Shown here piece after piece: positions 34,664 through 43,637 of a stretch of DNA of 64,000 nt. Source of the stretch: WTAW01 sp964406575 (GTDB lineage Bacteria; Acidobacteriota; Aminicenantia; Aminicenantales; Aminicenantaceae). The first letter of the stretch is position 1; every line of letters starts with the position of its first letter. The position numbers and the translations under genes were made by a program. Where the stretch lies: the NCBI GenBank assembly GCA_964406575.1, contig CAYOSH010000008.1, positions 62,001 to 126,000 on the forward strand. The letters run 5' to 3'. Below the pieces are notes generated by a model, which saw nothing but the letters and a program-made list of their open reading frames with translations, had not been told where the DNA came from and made no database searches.

Positions 34664-36229
34664 CTATTCAGGGTGTTCCTCTTTCGTTCTCTTGATAATG
34701 CTGTGGACTTCTTCTGCACTGAGACCAGAAGCAGGCCTGACCTCGACTCCCTGCTCCCGGCCCGTGGCCACATCCCTGGCCGACACTCTGACGATTCCAT
34801 CAGCATCGATCTCGAAGGTGACATCGATCTGAGGAACCCCAGCCGGAGCCGATGCAATGCCGACCAGGTCAAAGACAGCCAAAGAGATGTTCTCGCGGAT
34901 GTTCTCGCTTTCTCCCTGAAGGACGTGAACACGCACTCTCCTCTGATCGTACTCAACGGTGGTGAAAGCCATGGTTTGTTTTGTGGGGATGGTGGTGTTC
35001 TTATCGATAATCCTGACGAATCTTTCGTTTTCAGTTTCAATTCCGAGAGAAAGGGGAGTCACATCGAGAAGAAGAACAAGCTCTTTGAGATCCCCTGAAA
35101 TGATCGCCGTCTGAATGGATGCTCCCATAGCAACGATTTCGTCTGGGTTGATGCGTTCGATGGGTTTTTTCTTGAAAAAATCGGTGATTATTTCCTTGAT
35201 CAAAGGCATGCGTGTCTGACCACCAACGAGGATGACTTCATCGATCTGGTCAACGTCGAGGTTGGCATCGCTCAAAGAGTGATCGATATAGGGAAATGTC
35301 TGGTTGACGAGATCCTTTGTGAGCTCTTCGAGTTTTGTCCGAGTGAGCGTCTGTTTGAGATGCTTTGAGCCGGACTTGTCGGATCCGATGAAGGGAAGAT
35401 GGATCTCTGTTTCAAAAGTGAAAGAGAGTTCGCGCTTAGCTTTTTCTGCAGCTTCCTTGATCCTTTGTAAAGCCAGTTTGTCATCAAAAAGGTCTATGCC
35501 GTTTTTTTTCTCAAATTCTTCGATAAGCCAGCTCACGATTCGGGCGTCGAAATCTTCTCCACCCAAATAAGAATTTCCATTTGTGCCCAGCACGTGAAAG
35601 ATCCCTTCATTGATCTCCATAAGGGTGATGTCAAAGGTTCCCCCTCCCATGTCATAAACAGCGATAGTGGCGTTTTTTTTCGTCTCCAGGCCATAGGCTA
35701 AACTCGCAGCAGTCGGTTCGTTAATGACTCGCAACACCTCCAGTCCTGCGATCCGGGCCGCATCTTTGGTCGCCTGTCTCTGATGGTCATCAAAATGCGC
35801 AGGCACCGTGATGACGGCCTGAGTGACTTCATCTGCAAAATACGCTTCTGCACATTTTTTTAGATACCCCAGGATCATTGCCGATATCTCTTGAGGACTG
35901 ATGGTCTTCGACTCTACCTGGACCATCACATCTCCGTTGGATGCTTCAGTCAATTCATAAGGGATTTTCTTCCGCGTTTCTTGGACTTCTTCGGAGTTGA
36001 ATTTTTTCCCCATGAGGCGCTTTATAGCGTAAATTGTGTTTTTGGGATTGGTGATCGCTTGCCGGAGCGCAAGGTTCCCAATCAGTTTTTCTCCGGCACT
36101 CGTGAAACTGACTACCGAAGGAGTGGTCTGCATTCCTTCAAGGTTGGGAATGACTTTGGGCTCATTACCCTCGAGATAAGACACACAGGAATATGTCGTT
36201 CCAAGATCGATTCCAATGGCTTGGCTCAT
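34664..36229 (-). CDS. dnaK: Hsp70 chaperone DnaK lacking the C-terminal lid
   Basis: A 521-residue Hsp70. The nucleotide-binding domain is complete (IGIDLGTTYS, YDMGGGTFD, VGGQTRMP), as are the linker VLLLDVTPLSLG and the beta-sandwich substrate domain. The protein stops about 15 residues into the first helix of the lid (SAEEVHSIIKRTKEE), so nearly all of the roughly 120-residue helical lid and tail of a usual DnaK is missing. There is no remnant downstream: dnaJ begins 12 bases later. The gene overlaps grpE by 4 bases (ATGA). It is still placed as the main DnaK in an hrcA-grpE-dnaK-dnaJ operon. Faster substrate exchange would be expected. Confidence 0.94.
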   Translation of the reverse strand: MSQAIGIDLGTTYSCVSYLEGNEPKVIPNLEGMQTTPSVVSFTSAGEKLIGNLALRQAITNPKNTIYAIKRLMGKKFNSEEVQETRKKIPYELTEASNGDVMVQVESKTISPQEISAMILGYLKKCAEAYFADEVTQAVITVPAHFDDHQRQATKDAARIAGLEVLRVINEPTAASLAYGLETKKNATIAVYDMGGGTFDITLMEINEGIFHVLGTNGNSYLGGEDFDARIVSWLIEEFEKKNGIDLFDDKLALQRIKEAAEKAKRELSFTFETEIHLPFIGSDKSGSKHLKQTLTRTKLEELTKDLVNQTFPYIDHSLSDANLDVDQIDEVILVGGQTRMPLIKEIITDFFKKKPIERINPDEIVAMGASIQTAIISGDLKELVLLLDVTPLSLGIETENERFVRIIDKNTTIPTKQTMAFTTVEYDQRRVRVHVLQGESENIRENISLAVFDLVGIASAPAGVPQIDVTFEIDADGIVRVSARDVATGREQGVEVRPASGLSAEEVHSIIKRTKEEHPE

Positions 36230-36837
36230 GCTTCATTCTCTTTTTTGGGAATTATCACCTTGACTAAAGAAGGACGCAGGAGTCGTTCGTTCAAAGTGTA
36301 TCCCTTTTGGAACTCTTCGCCGACTTGAGGCTCATCAACATCTTCGGATTCCTCTGTCATGAATGCTTGGTGCAGATGGGGATTGAATGCCTTGTCTTTG
36401 ATTTCGATGGATTTCACCCCGTACTTATTCAAAAGATCCAACAACTGTTTCTGGATCATCTCAACGCCTTCTTGGAGGCTTTTGAGGTTTTTTCCCTCGT
36501 GGCTCTTTATCGCTCTTTCAAAATTATCAAGGACGACGAGCAACTCACCGAAAAATTCGCTGAGTGCAAACTGGTAATACTCTGTTTTCTCTCTTTCCAG
36601 CCGTTTTCTCAGATTATCCTTGTCAGCAACTTGTCTCAGATAATCCTGCTTCAAAGTCTGGATCTCCTCTTTCAATGCTTTGACTTCGGCGTCATGCTTT
36701 TTTGTGCTGGAGGCTCTCGCTGGTGTGTGCTTTTTTTTCGGCGGATTTTTCTGTTCCGTGAGATACTCGATCTCTATGCTTTCAGAGGATTCATTCTCCT
36801 TTTTCACATCCGCGTCGCTCTCTATCTTTTTAGGCAT
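36226..36837 (-). CDS. grpE: Nucleotide exchange factor GrpE
   Basis: A 203-residue protein: a charged, disordered N-terminus (about 1-45), a long coiled coil (about 48-115) and the beta-wing domain with the family pattern NPHLHQAFMTEE near residue 150 onward. It releases ADP from DnaK. AGGAG precedes the ATG, nine bases after the hrcA stop, and its own stop overlaps dnaK. The central DNLRKRLEREKTEY stretch is the standard GrpE helix. Confidence 0.95.
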   Translation of the reverse strand: MPKKIESDADVKKENESSESIEIEYLTEQKNPPKKKHTPARASSTKKHDAEVKALKEEIQTLKQDYLRQVADKDNLRKRLEREKTEYYQFALSEFFGELLVVLDNFERAIKSHEGKNLKSLQEGVEMIQKQLLDLLNKYGVKSIEIKDKAFNPHLHQAFMTEESEDVDEPQVGEEFQKGYTLNERLLRPSLVKVIIPKKENEA

Positions 36838-36846
36838 AAGTTCTCC

Positions 36847-37896
36847 TTATCGGTTTGCACTGATCGTCTGGCTCAATTTTTTGGCAACGCAATCCACTAA
36901 AGGAATGATCTTTTTGTAGGGCAGTCTTTTGGGCCCGATGATCCCGAGAGAGCCCAACACCTGTTCGTCATATCCATAATGGGAAAGAATGAGAGAACAA
37001 TCCTCAATTTCGGGATAGTTCATCTCAGATCCGATCAGGACTTTCACTCTGTCAAGACTGATGAATTCCGAGAGTAGTTTTGTGAGTCTTGTCTTTTCCT
37101 CAAAATTCTTGAACAGAGATCGGAGTCGTTCCATATCGAACAGTTCAGGTTTTTCTAGGAGTTTGGACGTTCCCTCGAAAAAAATTTCATGAGCTTCCCC
37201 TTCTTGATAAAAATAGGTTTTGATCAGCGCAGTCAATTTGTGAATCAGGTCTTCGAATTTGATCCTGTAGGAAGGGACCTCTTTGATCAGATAGTCGTGG
37301 ACAAAAAGCAGGTTCTTCCCACTGAATTTTTCATTGATAAATCGGGAGGCACGGTCCAGTTCAAGCTGAGAGAAATAGGTGCCTGTTTCGACGATCTCAG
37401 TCAAAACCAAGTTAAAAGTTGTCACTAGAATGATCATCACCTTTTCTTCGGAAATCTTGATCAGTCGAAGATATTTGAATTGGATGCGTGAAATGCGGGG
37501 CGAGATCACAAAACCCAGATTATCAGAATATTGAGAGAGTGTTCGTGAAGCTTGAACGAGCAAGGAATGAAAATTTCCCTTTTCGTGCTGGAAATCATCT
37601 GACGGAAAAGTCATTATTGTCAGTGAAGGAAAAGCCAGCCGGAACAAGTTATTCACATATAACCGAAGCCCCTTATCCGTGGGTATCCGGCCTGCAGAGG
37701 TGTAGGGCTGTAAGAGGTAACCTTGTGCCTCCAGCTTAACCATGATGTTCCGAACGGTGGCCGGCGAAACAGAGATCTGTTTTTTTTGGGCAATGGACCC
37801 CGAGCTGATCGGCTTGCCCAGTTTGAGATAGCTTTCGACGATTTGATTCAGAATCTCTACGTCCTTATCTCGCAAAATATACTTTTTGTGTGTCAT
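36847..37896 (-). CDS. hrcA: Heat-inducible transcription repressor HrcA
   Basis: A 349-residue repressor with an N-terminal winged helix (LRDKDVEILNQIVESYL; SVSPATVRNIMVKLE; GRIPTDKGLRLYVN) followed by the GAF-like HrcA core. It normally binds CIRCE (TTAGCACTC-N9-GAGTGCTAA) and is folded by GroE. No CIRCE element is seen upstream. Instead a 7-bp inverted repeat overlaps its promoter. The ATG at 37896 has no ribosome site and lies only about six bases from the predicted start point. It leads a seven-gene unit running to ilvE. Confidence 0.95.
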   Translation of the reverse strand: MTHKKYILRDKDVEILNQIVESYLKLGKPISSGSIAQKKQISVSPATVRNIMVKLEAQGYLLQPYTSAGRIPTDKGLRLYVNNLFRLAFPSLTIMTFPSDDFQHEKGNFHSLLVQASRTLSQYSDNLGFVISPRISRIQFKYLRLIKISEEKVMIILVTTFNLVLTEIVETGTYFSQLELDRASRFINEKFSGKNLLFVHDYLIKEVPSYRIKFEDLIHKLTALIKTYFYQEGEAHEIFFEGTSKLLEKPELFDMERLRSLFKNFEEKTRLTKLLSEFISLDRVKVLIGSEMNYPEIEDCSLILSHYGYDEQVLGSLGIIGPKRLPYKKIIPLVDCVAKKLSQTISANR

Positions 37897-37905
37897 TTCT
37901 AGATA

Positions 37906-37925
37906 AGATTTATAACATTAAATCT
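37906..37925. promoter_or_regulatory. Candidate operator: inverted repeat over the hrcA -10 box
   Basis: AGATTTA (37906-37912), a 6-base spacer and TAAATCT (37919-37925). The arms are perfect and overlap the -10 box and spacer of the hrcA promoter. It is not CIRCE in sequence or spacing, but its place suits a repressor site. Confidence 0.45.
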
Positions 37926-37937
37926 CTAAACTTTCAA
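37909..37937 (-). promoter_or_regulatory. Promoter of the hrcA operon with very short leader
   Basis: On the minus strand TTGAAA (37937-37932), a 17-base spacer and TATAAA (37914-37909). The start point near 37902 leaves only about six bases before the ATG. Confidence 0.6.
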
Positions 37938-38157
37938 CCTATCACAGCCTCGGTTAAACGAGAAAATGAGACAAAATCGCACTGTTTGGCATATTCATGC
38001 CTGAAGCATCCTCTATGTGTTTTGATTCCTTGACTCGTCTTTACCCACTGGATTTAGTCGTAGAGACGCATTGTACTCACGAATCCAACTTAATAAGTTG
38101 GGATCGTCTTCATTATTGCCTGAGAAACAAAATGACTGGAAGGAATTCTCAACTGGA

Positions 38158-38979
38158 TCAAAAAATCCGGATCCCGGCATATCCGACAACTTCCCGGTAG
38201 TCGTTTGTCACTTCTCCAGATGTCTGGTACTTGATGAGCTCAGCGTGTGTTGATCCAAGGTCTTGTGAGGCCACGATAGTTGAGGTTGTTGGCTGGAATC
38301 CACACATACTGATGTTCTCACGAGATACGACATTGTACAAACCCTGGGCATCGAGCTGCAAAATTTCCTCAATGGCGAGAAAATCTTTGAGCTTTGCTTC
38401 TTTCTGATCGACGTAGTGACTCATGTCTGTGCTGGCAACGATCAAAACATCCACATTTTGCGCTTGAATGGCTTTAGAAATTGCGTGCCCGAGCTCTACC
38501 AACTCGACATAAGAGGCATGATAAGCGATGCTTATGGGAACGATCGAGAAATTTTCCTTGAAAAACTGAATAAAAGGCAGTTGAACCTCTAGTGAATGTT
38601 CAGTCGCATGGGCCTCGCTATCATCGCTGATGAGCGCAAAATTTGAGGCGATAGCACTTGCAAGGTCGGTATCGATGGCGACTTCACCCAGAGGGGTCCG
38701 CCATGTTCCTTCTTTCATTATGGCAAACCGGGAATGGACGTGCCTGTGGTTCGGACCGAGTATGATATAAACATCCGGAAGGATTACAGAGGAGAATACA
38801 GCACCTGCTACAGGACCTGAATACTCAAATCCGGCATGCGGAGAGATCACACTGATGGCTTTTTTCCTTTCGCGTCCAGGATCGACCATCCTCTTCAATA
38901 CGGAGCGGAGAGATTCTGCCTGACTAGGATAAAAATATCCTGCGACTGCAGGTTTCCGTTTCAGTGGTGCCTCCTGCAT
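38158..38979 (-). CDS. Memo/AmmeMemoRadiSam-B family protein
   Basis: A 273-residue protein of the MEMO1 family, related in fold to LigB-type dioxygenases. It shows the conserved pieces in order: AVAGYFYPSQ, SPHAGFEYSGP, LGPNH, EHSLEVQLPF, STDMSHYV and the final CG near 230. His49, the His of GPNH and the later His in MSHY are probable metal ligands. Members often sit with an AMMECR1 protein and a radical SAM enzyme; neither is adjacent here. The ATG has no ribosome site and a promoter-like pair lies just before it. Function is unknown. Confidence 0.85.
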   Translation of the reverse strand: MQEAPLKRKPAVAGYFYPSQAESLRSVLKRMVDPGRERKKAISVISPHAGFEYSGPVAGAVFSSVILPDVYIILGPNHRHVHSRFAIMKEGTWRTPLGEVAIDTDLASAIASNFALISDDSEAHATEHSLEVQLPFIQFFKENFSIVPISIAYHASYVELVELGHAISKAIQAQNVDVLIVASTDMSHYVDQKEAKLKDFLAIEEILQLDAQGLYNVVSRENISMCGFQPTTSTIVASQDLGSTHAELIKYQTSGEVTNDYREVVGYAGIRIF

Positions 38980-38982
38980 AAA

Positions 38983-39011
38983 AAGATAAGCTCTGTTCTG
39001 GAATTTGTCAA
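38983..39011 (-). promoter_or_regulatory. Promoter-like pair directly before the Memo gene
   Basis: On the minus strand TTGACA (39011-39006), a 17-base spacer and TATCTT (38988-38983). Only three bases separate the -10 box from the ATG at 38979, which would make the transcript leaderless or place the start point inside the codon. The gap from here to 39244 holds nothing else I can recognise. Confidence 0.4.
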
Positions 39012-39244
39012 ACGGTCACATTGTTTTGTCTAACAAGCTCTTTGAACAATAACCGAATCGGGCGTCTATGAAAAAAAACAAAACTGAATACACAACAATT
39101 TCTAACCTAGAGTTATAGAAAAAGCCGAAATGAGAGATTTTTATGACTCTGAGTTATATTTCCTGGGTTTTGGAATTCAAGCATATTGAGAAGGCTCTTG
39201 TTCCGCCAGATCAGAGAAACACGTAATTTTTGTTGATATGATCA

Positions 39245-39274
39245 AGGATTTAAGGATGTTTACACTTAAATCCT
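39245..39274. repeat. 10-bp perfect inverted repeat at the end of the saccharopine dehydrogenase gene
   Basis: AGGATTTAAG (39245-39254), a 10-base loop and CTTAAATCCT (39265-39274). It overlaps the TAG stop. It can form an mRNA 3' hairpin. A T-rich run follows on the plus strand but not on the minus strand from which the gene is read, so it is not a standard intrinsic terminator. Confidence 0.5.
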
Positions 39275-40595
39275 AGACTTTTTCTTTTTTCTCTGAAAAT
39301 GCGATGTTCAATCCTTTGAGTTCCTCAAGAATGGGAATATAGATGTCTCGCAGGACGGGGATATGGACTCCGGTCCTGTCGATTTTTCCCTCGAGGATCA
39401 GCTTTGTGCCGATGGCGGGAGGTAATCCCACTGTCCTGGACATGGCGGAATCTCCATGAGGAATTCCATAATCGATCAGAGTGGATGTGATCCGTTCTCC
39501 AGGGCCTTCAGGATAGGAGGCTTCAAAAGTATGCTGGAGGATGATCATATCTCTCTCCCCTTCGTCAAAGGACATCTTCTCCACCATCCGGGCAGCCAGG
39601 ACATCTATGGCTCCTCCTTTATCAATGCCAACAGGGTCATCACTCAACAGGCCAAGCCACTCGAAACGGTCGAGGATCGCAGAATCCCGCTCAAGGTCAA
39701 GGTAGGCAGCTAAAGCCTGTCTGAGGTCGGATTCTTCCGGATTGCCCATCAGTGTTCGTATAAAATTTGCATAGGTGTATCCAGTCAGATCCTTCTCCTC
39801 TTTGTCGAGAAGGCCGATGTCCGCCACTTTTTTTAAGGTCGAACACCAGCCGATATTTCGCAAAGTGCCCCTCAGCATGGTCTGGGTGGATTGGATGCCG
39901 TAGAGATCGATATAGGGAACAGAATCCCTGTTAGGATATCCCTCAAAATCACCCAATCCCTCAATGGGAATGATCCCATAATTATCGAAGAGGTCCTTGG
40001 ATGGGATCTCCACGATCTCTCCATCCTTGAGATATTTAGCGGAATTCTTTCCGGCGAGCAGGACTCCGATCGGACTCCAAGAGAATTTGTAACCAAAAGG
40101 ATTCGTATTAGCCTCGGGAGCGGGCAAACCCCCGCAATAGGATGTAAAGCTCTCGATTTTGCCTCCTTTATCCTCCACCTCATGGATGATCCTCATGGCT
40201 TCCATATGGTCGATACCCGGGTCCAGGCCGGCTTCGTTCAAAATAAGAATGCCGGCAGCCTTGGCGTCCGCATCCAGGGACTTCATCTCGTCGCTCACAT
40301 AGGATGTGGTCACCATCTGCTTTTTGAATTCAATACAAAACCTGGCGACAAGTGTGTGGAACGCATACGGCACCATACTGATGACAAGGTCCGCTTCCTT
40401 GACCTCATCCCTGAGTCCCTCTTCATTTTTAAGGTTCAGAGTTTTGGCCGTTCCCTTGGGATGACTATCAATGAGCTTTACAGCTTTACTCACCGTTCGG
40501 GTGGCGATCACGACCTCGAAGTCAGGTTGATCGAGCAGATACTTGACCAGGGGTTTCGCCACGAGTCCTGCACCAAGAATCAATATTTTTTTCAT
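39273..40595 (-). CDS. Saccharopine dehydrogenase (L-glutamate-forming type)
   Basis: A 440-residue protein with an N-terminal Rossmann motif (ILGAGLVAKPLVKYL) and a saccharopine reductase-like C-terminal domain. It matches the C-terminal half of the eukaryotic bifunctional enzyme AASS/LKR-SDH: GLDPGIDHMEAMRII, SYCGGLPAPEANTNP and GYKFSWSP are hallmark stretches. It oxidises saccharopine to glutamate and aminoadipate semialdehyde. GGAGTT lies upstream of the ATG. It follows the lysine-ketoglutarate reductase gene by 68 bases, so the two halves of the animal enzyme are separate genes here. Confidence 0.9.
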   Translation of the reverse strand: MKKILILGAGLVAKPLVKYLLDQPDFEVVIATRTVSKAVKLIDSHPKGTAKTLNLKNEEGLRDEVKEADLVISMVPYAFHTLVARFCIEFKKQMVTTSYVSDEMKSLDADAKAAGILILNEAGLDPGIDHMEAMRIIHEVEDKGGKIESFTSYCGGLPAPEANTNPFGYKFSWSPIGVLLAGKNSAKYLKDGEIVEIPSKDLFDNYGIIPIEGLGDFEGYPNRDSVPYIDLYGIQSTQTMLRGTLRNIGWCSTLKKVADIGLLDKEEKDLTGYTYANFIRTLMGNPEESDLRQALAAYLDLERDSAILDRFEWLGLLSDDPVGIDKGGAIDVLAARMVEKMSFDEGERDMIILQHTFEASYPEGPGERITSTLIDYGIPHGDSAMSRTVGLPPAIGTKLILEGKIDRTGVHIPVLRDIYIPILEELKGLNIAFSEKKEKV

Positions 40596-40663
40596 TGTCT
40601 TTTAACTCCTTAATATGTAATTACATAAATTCCGTCTTATCCTTGCTCCCTCTCCATTGAAGG

Positions 40664-42004
40664 TTATGTTGCTTTTTTGGGAGGAAGAAAATCACGCATA
40701 TATGTGTAGTCAGGAGTGAACGTCCCTCGAAAAAGGATTGTGGCTTTCTTTATCGGAAACGGCAGCCGACTCAACTCCAAATTTCCAGAAAAATCAGCCT
40801 CTACAATTCCAGGAACAAGGGGCATAAGGGATTGACTGAAAAAGATGGAAGACTCCAGCGGAATCTCTGCGGGCAGATTGTCTACAGCCATGACCACCAC
40901 TCCCCTTCCCTCGCACCCATCCTTCGCGTCTCCCCCGATCGGATCATACATGAATATCGGATTATCCGGAGATGTGGCACGCACGGTGCATTCCACAGAA
41001 CCTTCCACATCGCAGGAAATATCTCCGATGACTTTTAATCTCGGCGAGGTTTTTTGGGCCCAAAGGCTTTTTAAAAAACTCTTGGTGACAAACCGAGGAT
41101 ATTGTGGGGCCCAGTAGATACAGTTCACAAGGATCGAAAGGTGAGGAAGATATTTCTCGAAAACGGACCGGTAATTCTGTGGATTATCATAATAATCCTG
41201 AAGAACAAACGTGACGTCCGGCGGGATGGGGGCCACCATGTCCTCCTCTTTAAAAACGACCTTATACAGGGTGTTGGACGAATAGCTCTTGCTGTGGATA
41301 AGTTTTATGACCTCTCGGGGTGGAATATCTTCAAAGGGAAGTAGGTCAAATATCTCTTGTGCCCCTTGAGATACACGGCCGTATCCTGCAAAGCCACAGA
41401 TAAGAGGCTCTTCAGGGAGATGCAGTCCATTCCTATTGATGTCCCAACCCACTTTTGCGATCTCTTCTTTAGCAGCAACAAGACTTGGATATCGTATGGC
41501 TTGTTTGATTGACACAAACGGAGTGTCAAATCCGAGATGGTTCAATCTTTGCCCGTATGCCCATAGAGTGTCGATCATTCCCGCTTGGCCGGCCTGCGTG
41601 CCAAAAAAGACAAGCCGATTGCCTTTCTCATCAACGATCTTTTCATAGTCGATCAATGTGCACTTAAAGTCCACCATCTTCTGGAGCATGGACATGTTTG
41701 CGGGTTGGCCTTTAATAGTATGAGAAAAGAATACATAGGTTTTTTCCTTTTCAAAAAAATGTACGGGGATTTCTTTCACGGCAAATATAATGGGGCATGA
41801 TTCCAAGGATTCGACAATCTGAGTTCCTTCCCTCTCGTAATCCGAATCGGGAAAAATGCGGATTGGAGATGTTTGCAACAAAACCTCCAAGGATCCCTTT
41901 AGGAGCAGTTCTCTGACGTGTGCAGGAATAAGAGGGACTCTTCTTTCCCAGGGATTTTTGTCTTCCCGGCGGATTCCTATTCGCTTTATCATGTCGAGTT
42001 CCAT
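40664..42004 (-). CDS. Lysine-ketoglutarate reductase (saccharopine-forming, AlaDH/PNT-like)
   Basis: A 446-residue protein with the alanine dehydrogenase/transhydrogenase-like fold. The N-terminus IGIRREDKNPWERRVPLIP is the same signature as the LKR half of AASS. GFAGYGRVSQGAQEI is the nucleotide-binding loop, and ISCDVEGSVECTVRATSPDNP fits LKR as well. It condenses lysine with 2-oxoglutarate and reduces the imine to saccharopine. The first ATG (42004) lies close to the promoter without a ribosome site; an in-frame ATG at 41992 has a weak GGAA. Together with the next gene it makes a lysine-degrading operon. A semialdehyde dehydrogenase is not in the window. Confidence 0.9.
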   Translation of the reverse strand: MELDMIKRIGIRREDKNPWERRVPLIPAHVRELLLKGSLEVLLQTSPIRIFPDSDYEREGTQIVESLESCPIIFAVKEIPVHFFEKEKTYVFFSHTIKGQPANMSMLQKMVDFKCTLIDYEKIVDEKGNRLVFFGTQAGQAGMIDTLWAYGQRLNHLGFDTPFVSIKQAIRYPSLVAAKEEIAKVGWDINRNGLHLPEEPLICGFAGYGRVSQGAQEIFDLLPFEDIPPREVIKLIHSKSYSSNTLYKVVFKEEDMVAPIPPDVTFVLQDYYDNPQNYRSVFEKYLPHLSILVNCIYWAPQYPRFVTKSFLKSLWAQKTSPRLKVIGDISCDVEGSVECTVRATSPDNPIFMYDPIGGDAKDGCEGRGVVVMAVDNLPAEIPLESSIFFSQSLMPLVPGIVEADFSGNLELSRLPFPIKKATILFRGTFTPDYTYMRDFLPPKKAT

Positions 42005-42019
42005 TCAGTGAGGTTCAAA

Positions 42020-42048
42020 ATTATGGCACAATCCTTTTTGCTGGTCAA
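42020..42048 (-). promoter_or_regulatory. Promoter for the saccharopine pathway operon
   Basis: On the minus strand TTGACC (42048-42043), a 17-base spacer and CATAAT (42025-42020). The start point near 42013 leaves about nine bases before the ATG at 42004. Confidence 0.5.
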
Positions 42049-42206
42049 TCACATGTTTATAAAACAGCCTTGAAGCTTATTTCCGCTCCAGTCAGTTTTT
42101 AAACGCCGTCCCCCACGCGCGCATTGAGTCATTCACGCCAATTTGACCTCTGTCACTCAACACATGCGCACTGCGGCTTATTTTTCATTTAATCATTGAC
42201 TCGAAG

Positions 42207-43637
42207 ATGGAGAATTTTAATAATGAGGCTATGATACGATTTTTTAACACTCTCAGCAGCAAGATCGAGCCTTTCGAACCCCTGGTCCCGGGAATAGTGA
42301 AGCTGTATACCTGTGGACCGACTGTCTATGACTATCCGCATATCGGAAATTATCGCGCCTACATGTTCGAGGACCTTCTGAAAAGATTTCTCAAATTCAT
42401 GGGATTCAAGGTGCTCCATGTTATGAACATCACAGACGTGGATGATAAAACAATAAAGGGAGCCCATCAACAAGGAGTCTCGCTCCAAGAGTATACTAAA
42501 GATTTTACACAAGCATTTTTCGAGGATATCGAAACTTTGAACATCGACAGAGCGGACTTTTATCCTCGAGCGACTGAGCATATCCAGGAAATGGCCCAAA
42601 TGGTGAAGGGCTTGTTCGAAAAGGGATATGCCTATAAAAGGGATGGAAGCTACTACTTCAGCATCGCCAAATTCAAAAACTACGGCCAGCTCTCCAAGAT
42701 TGACTTGAGTAGGCGCAAAGTGGGTGTGCGCATAGACTCGGATGAATACGAAAAAGAGAGTGTGCATGACTTTGCGCTCTGGAAAGCCCCGAAAGAGGGT
42801 GAGCCTGCGTGGAAAACAGTGGTGGGATCCGGACGTCCCGGCTGGCATATCGAGTGTTCGGTCATGAGCGCTAGGTACCTGGGAGAGACGTTTGATATCC
42901 ATTGTGGAGGCGTGGACAACATCTTCCCTCATCATGAGAATGAGATCGCCCAATCCGAGGCGTATACCGGGAAAAAATTTGTCAATTACTGGTTGCACTG
43001 TCAGCATCTCATCAGAGATGGCGAAAAAATGTCCAAATCCATGGGGAATACGATCACTCTCCGAGAACTCATCGATGAGCACAAAGCCGATCCCATGGCT
43101 ATCCGCCTGTTGCTGCTATCCACACACTACAGGAAGATGCTCAACTTCACTTTTGATGCTCTTGATCAATCCCATGCTTCGTTACGGAGAATCAAGGATT
43201 TTGTCTATGAGTTGAAGAATACACAATTTCCTCTGGGGGAAACAAAAAGCGCTGTCGGGCTGATCGCTGATATGAAACAAACCTTTTCCAAAGGACTGAG
43301 TGATGATTTAAATATGTCCGTGTCACTGACAGCCCTTTTTGATGCCATTAAAAAAGGCCATGTCCTTCTATCCCAAGGCAAGATCCATCAAGCAGACGCG
43401 ATGAATTTCATTTCAGCGCTCCAATCTGTGGATGACGTTTTAGGAATACTCCAAACAGAAAATGAAGAGGCACTGCCGCTCGATATCATTCAGAAAATCC
43501 AAGCAAGAGAAAAGGCTCGCGAGGATAAAGATTTCGCATCGGCTGATAAGATCCGTGATGAATTACTGGAGGAAGGGATCCTGTTGGAGGATACCGAAGA
43601 GGGCACTCGCTGGAAACGTATTCATCGGCGGTCGTGA
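42207..43637 (+). CDS. cysS: Cysteinyl-tRNA synthetase
   Basis: A 476-residue class I synthetase. KLYTCGPTVYDYPHIGNYR holds the first zinc Cys and the HIGH-type motif; GRPGWHIECS and HHENEIAQSEA carry other zinc ligands and KMSKSMGN is the second signature. Length is normal. The start at 42207 is the first ATG; one at 42231 is possible but its GAGG is too close. A TTTAAT box at 42188-42193 suggests a start point only a few bases upstream. It overlaps the following yraN gene by 4 bases. Confidence 0.96.
   Translation: MENFNNEAMIRFFNTLSSKIEPFEPLVPGIVKLYTCGPTVYDYPHIGNYRAYMFEDLLKRFLKFMGFKVLHVMNITDVDDKTIKGAHQQGVSLQEYTKDFTQAFFEDIETLNIDRADFYPRATEHIQEMAQMVKGLFEKGYAYKRDGSYYFSIAKFKNYGQLSKIDLSRRKVGVRIDSDEYEKESVHDFALWKAPKEGEPAWKTVVGSGRPGWHIECSVMSARYLGETFDIHCGGVDNIFPHHENEIAQSEAYTGKKFVNYWLHCQHLIRDGEKMSKSMGNTITLRELIDEHKADPMAIRLLLLSTHYRKMLNFTFDALDQSHASLRRIKDFVYELKNTQFPLGETKSAVGLIADMKQTFSKGLSDDLNMSVSLTALFDAIKKGHVLLSQGKIHQADAMNFISALQSVDDVLGILQTENEEALPLDIIQKIQAREKAREDKDFASADKIRDELLEEGILLEDTEEGTRWKRIHRRS

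Noticed and set aside
34421..35098. A 225-codon plus-strand frame across the dnaK/dnaJ junction
   Set aside because: Antisense to dnaK and dnaJ. It was also examined as a possible lost DnaK lid, but it is on the wrong strand.
42189..43082. A 297-codon open frame on the minus strand inside cysS
   Set aside because: It is antisense to well-conserved cysteinyl-tRNA synthetase motifs and has no recognisable domain.
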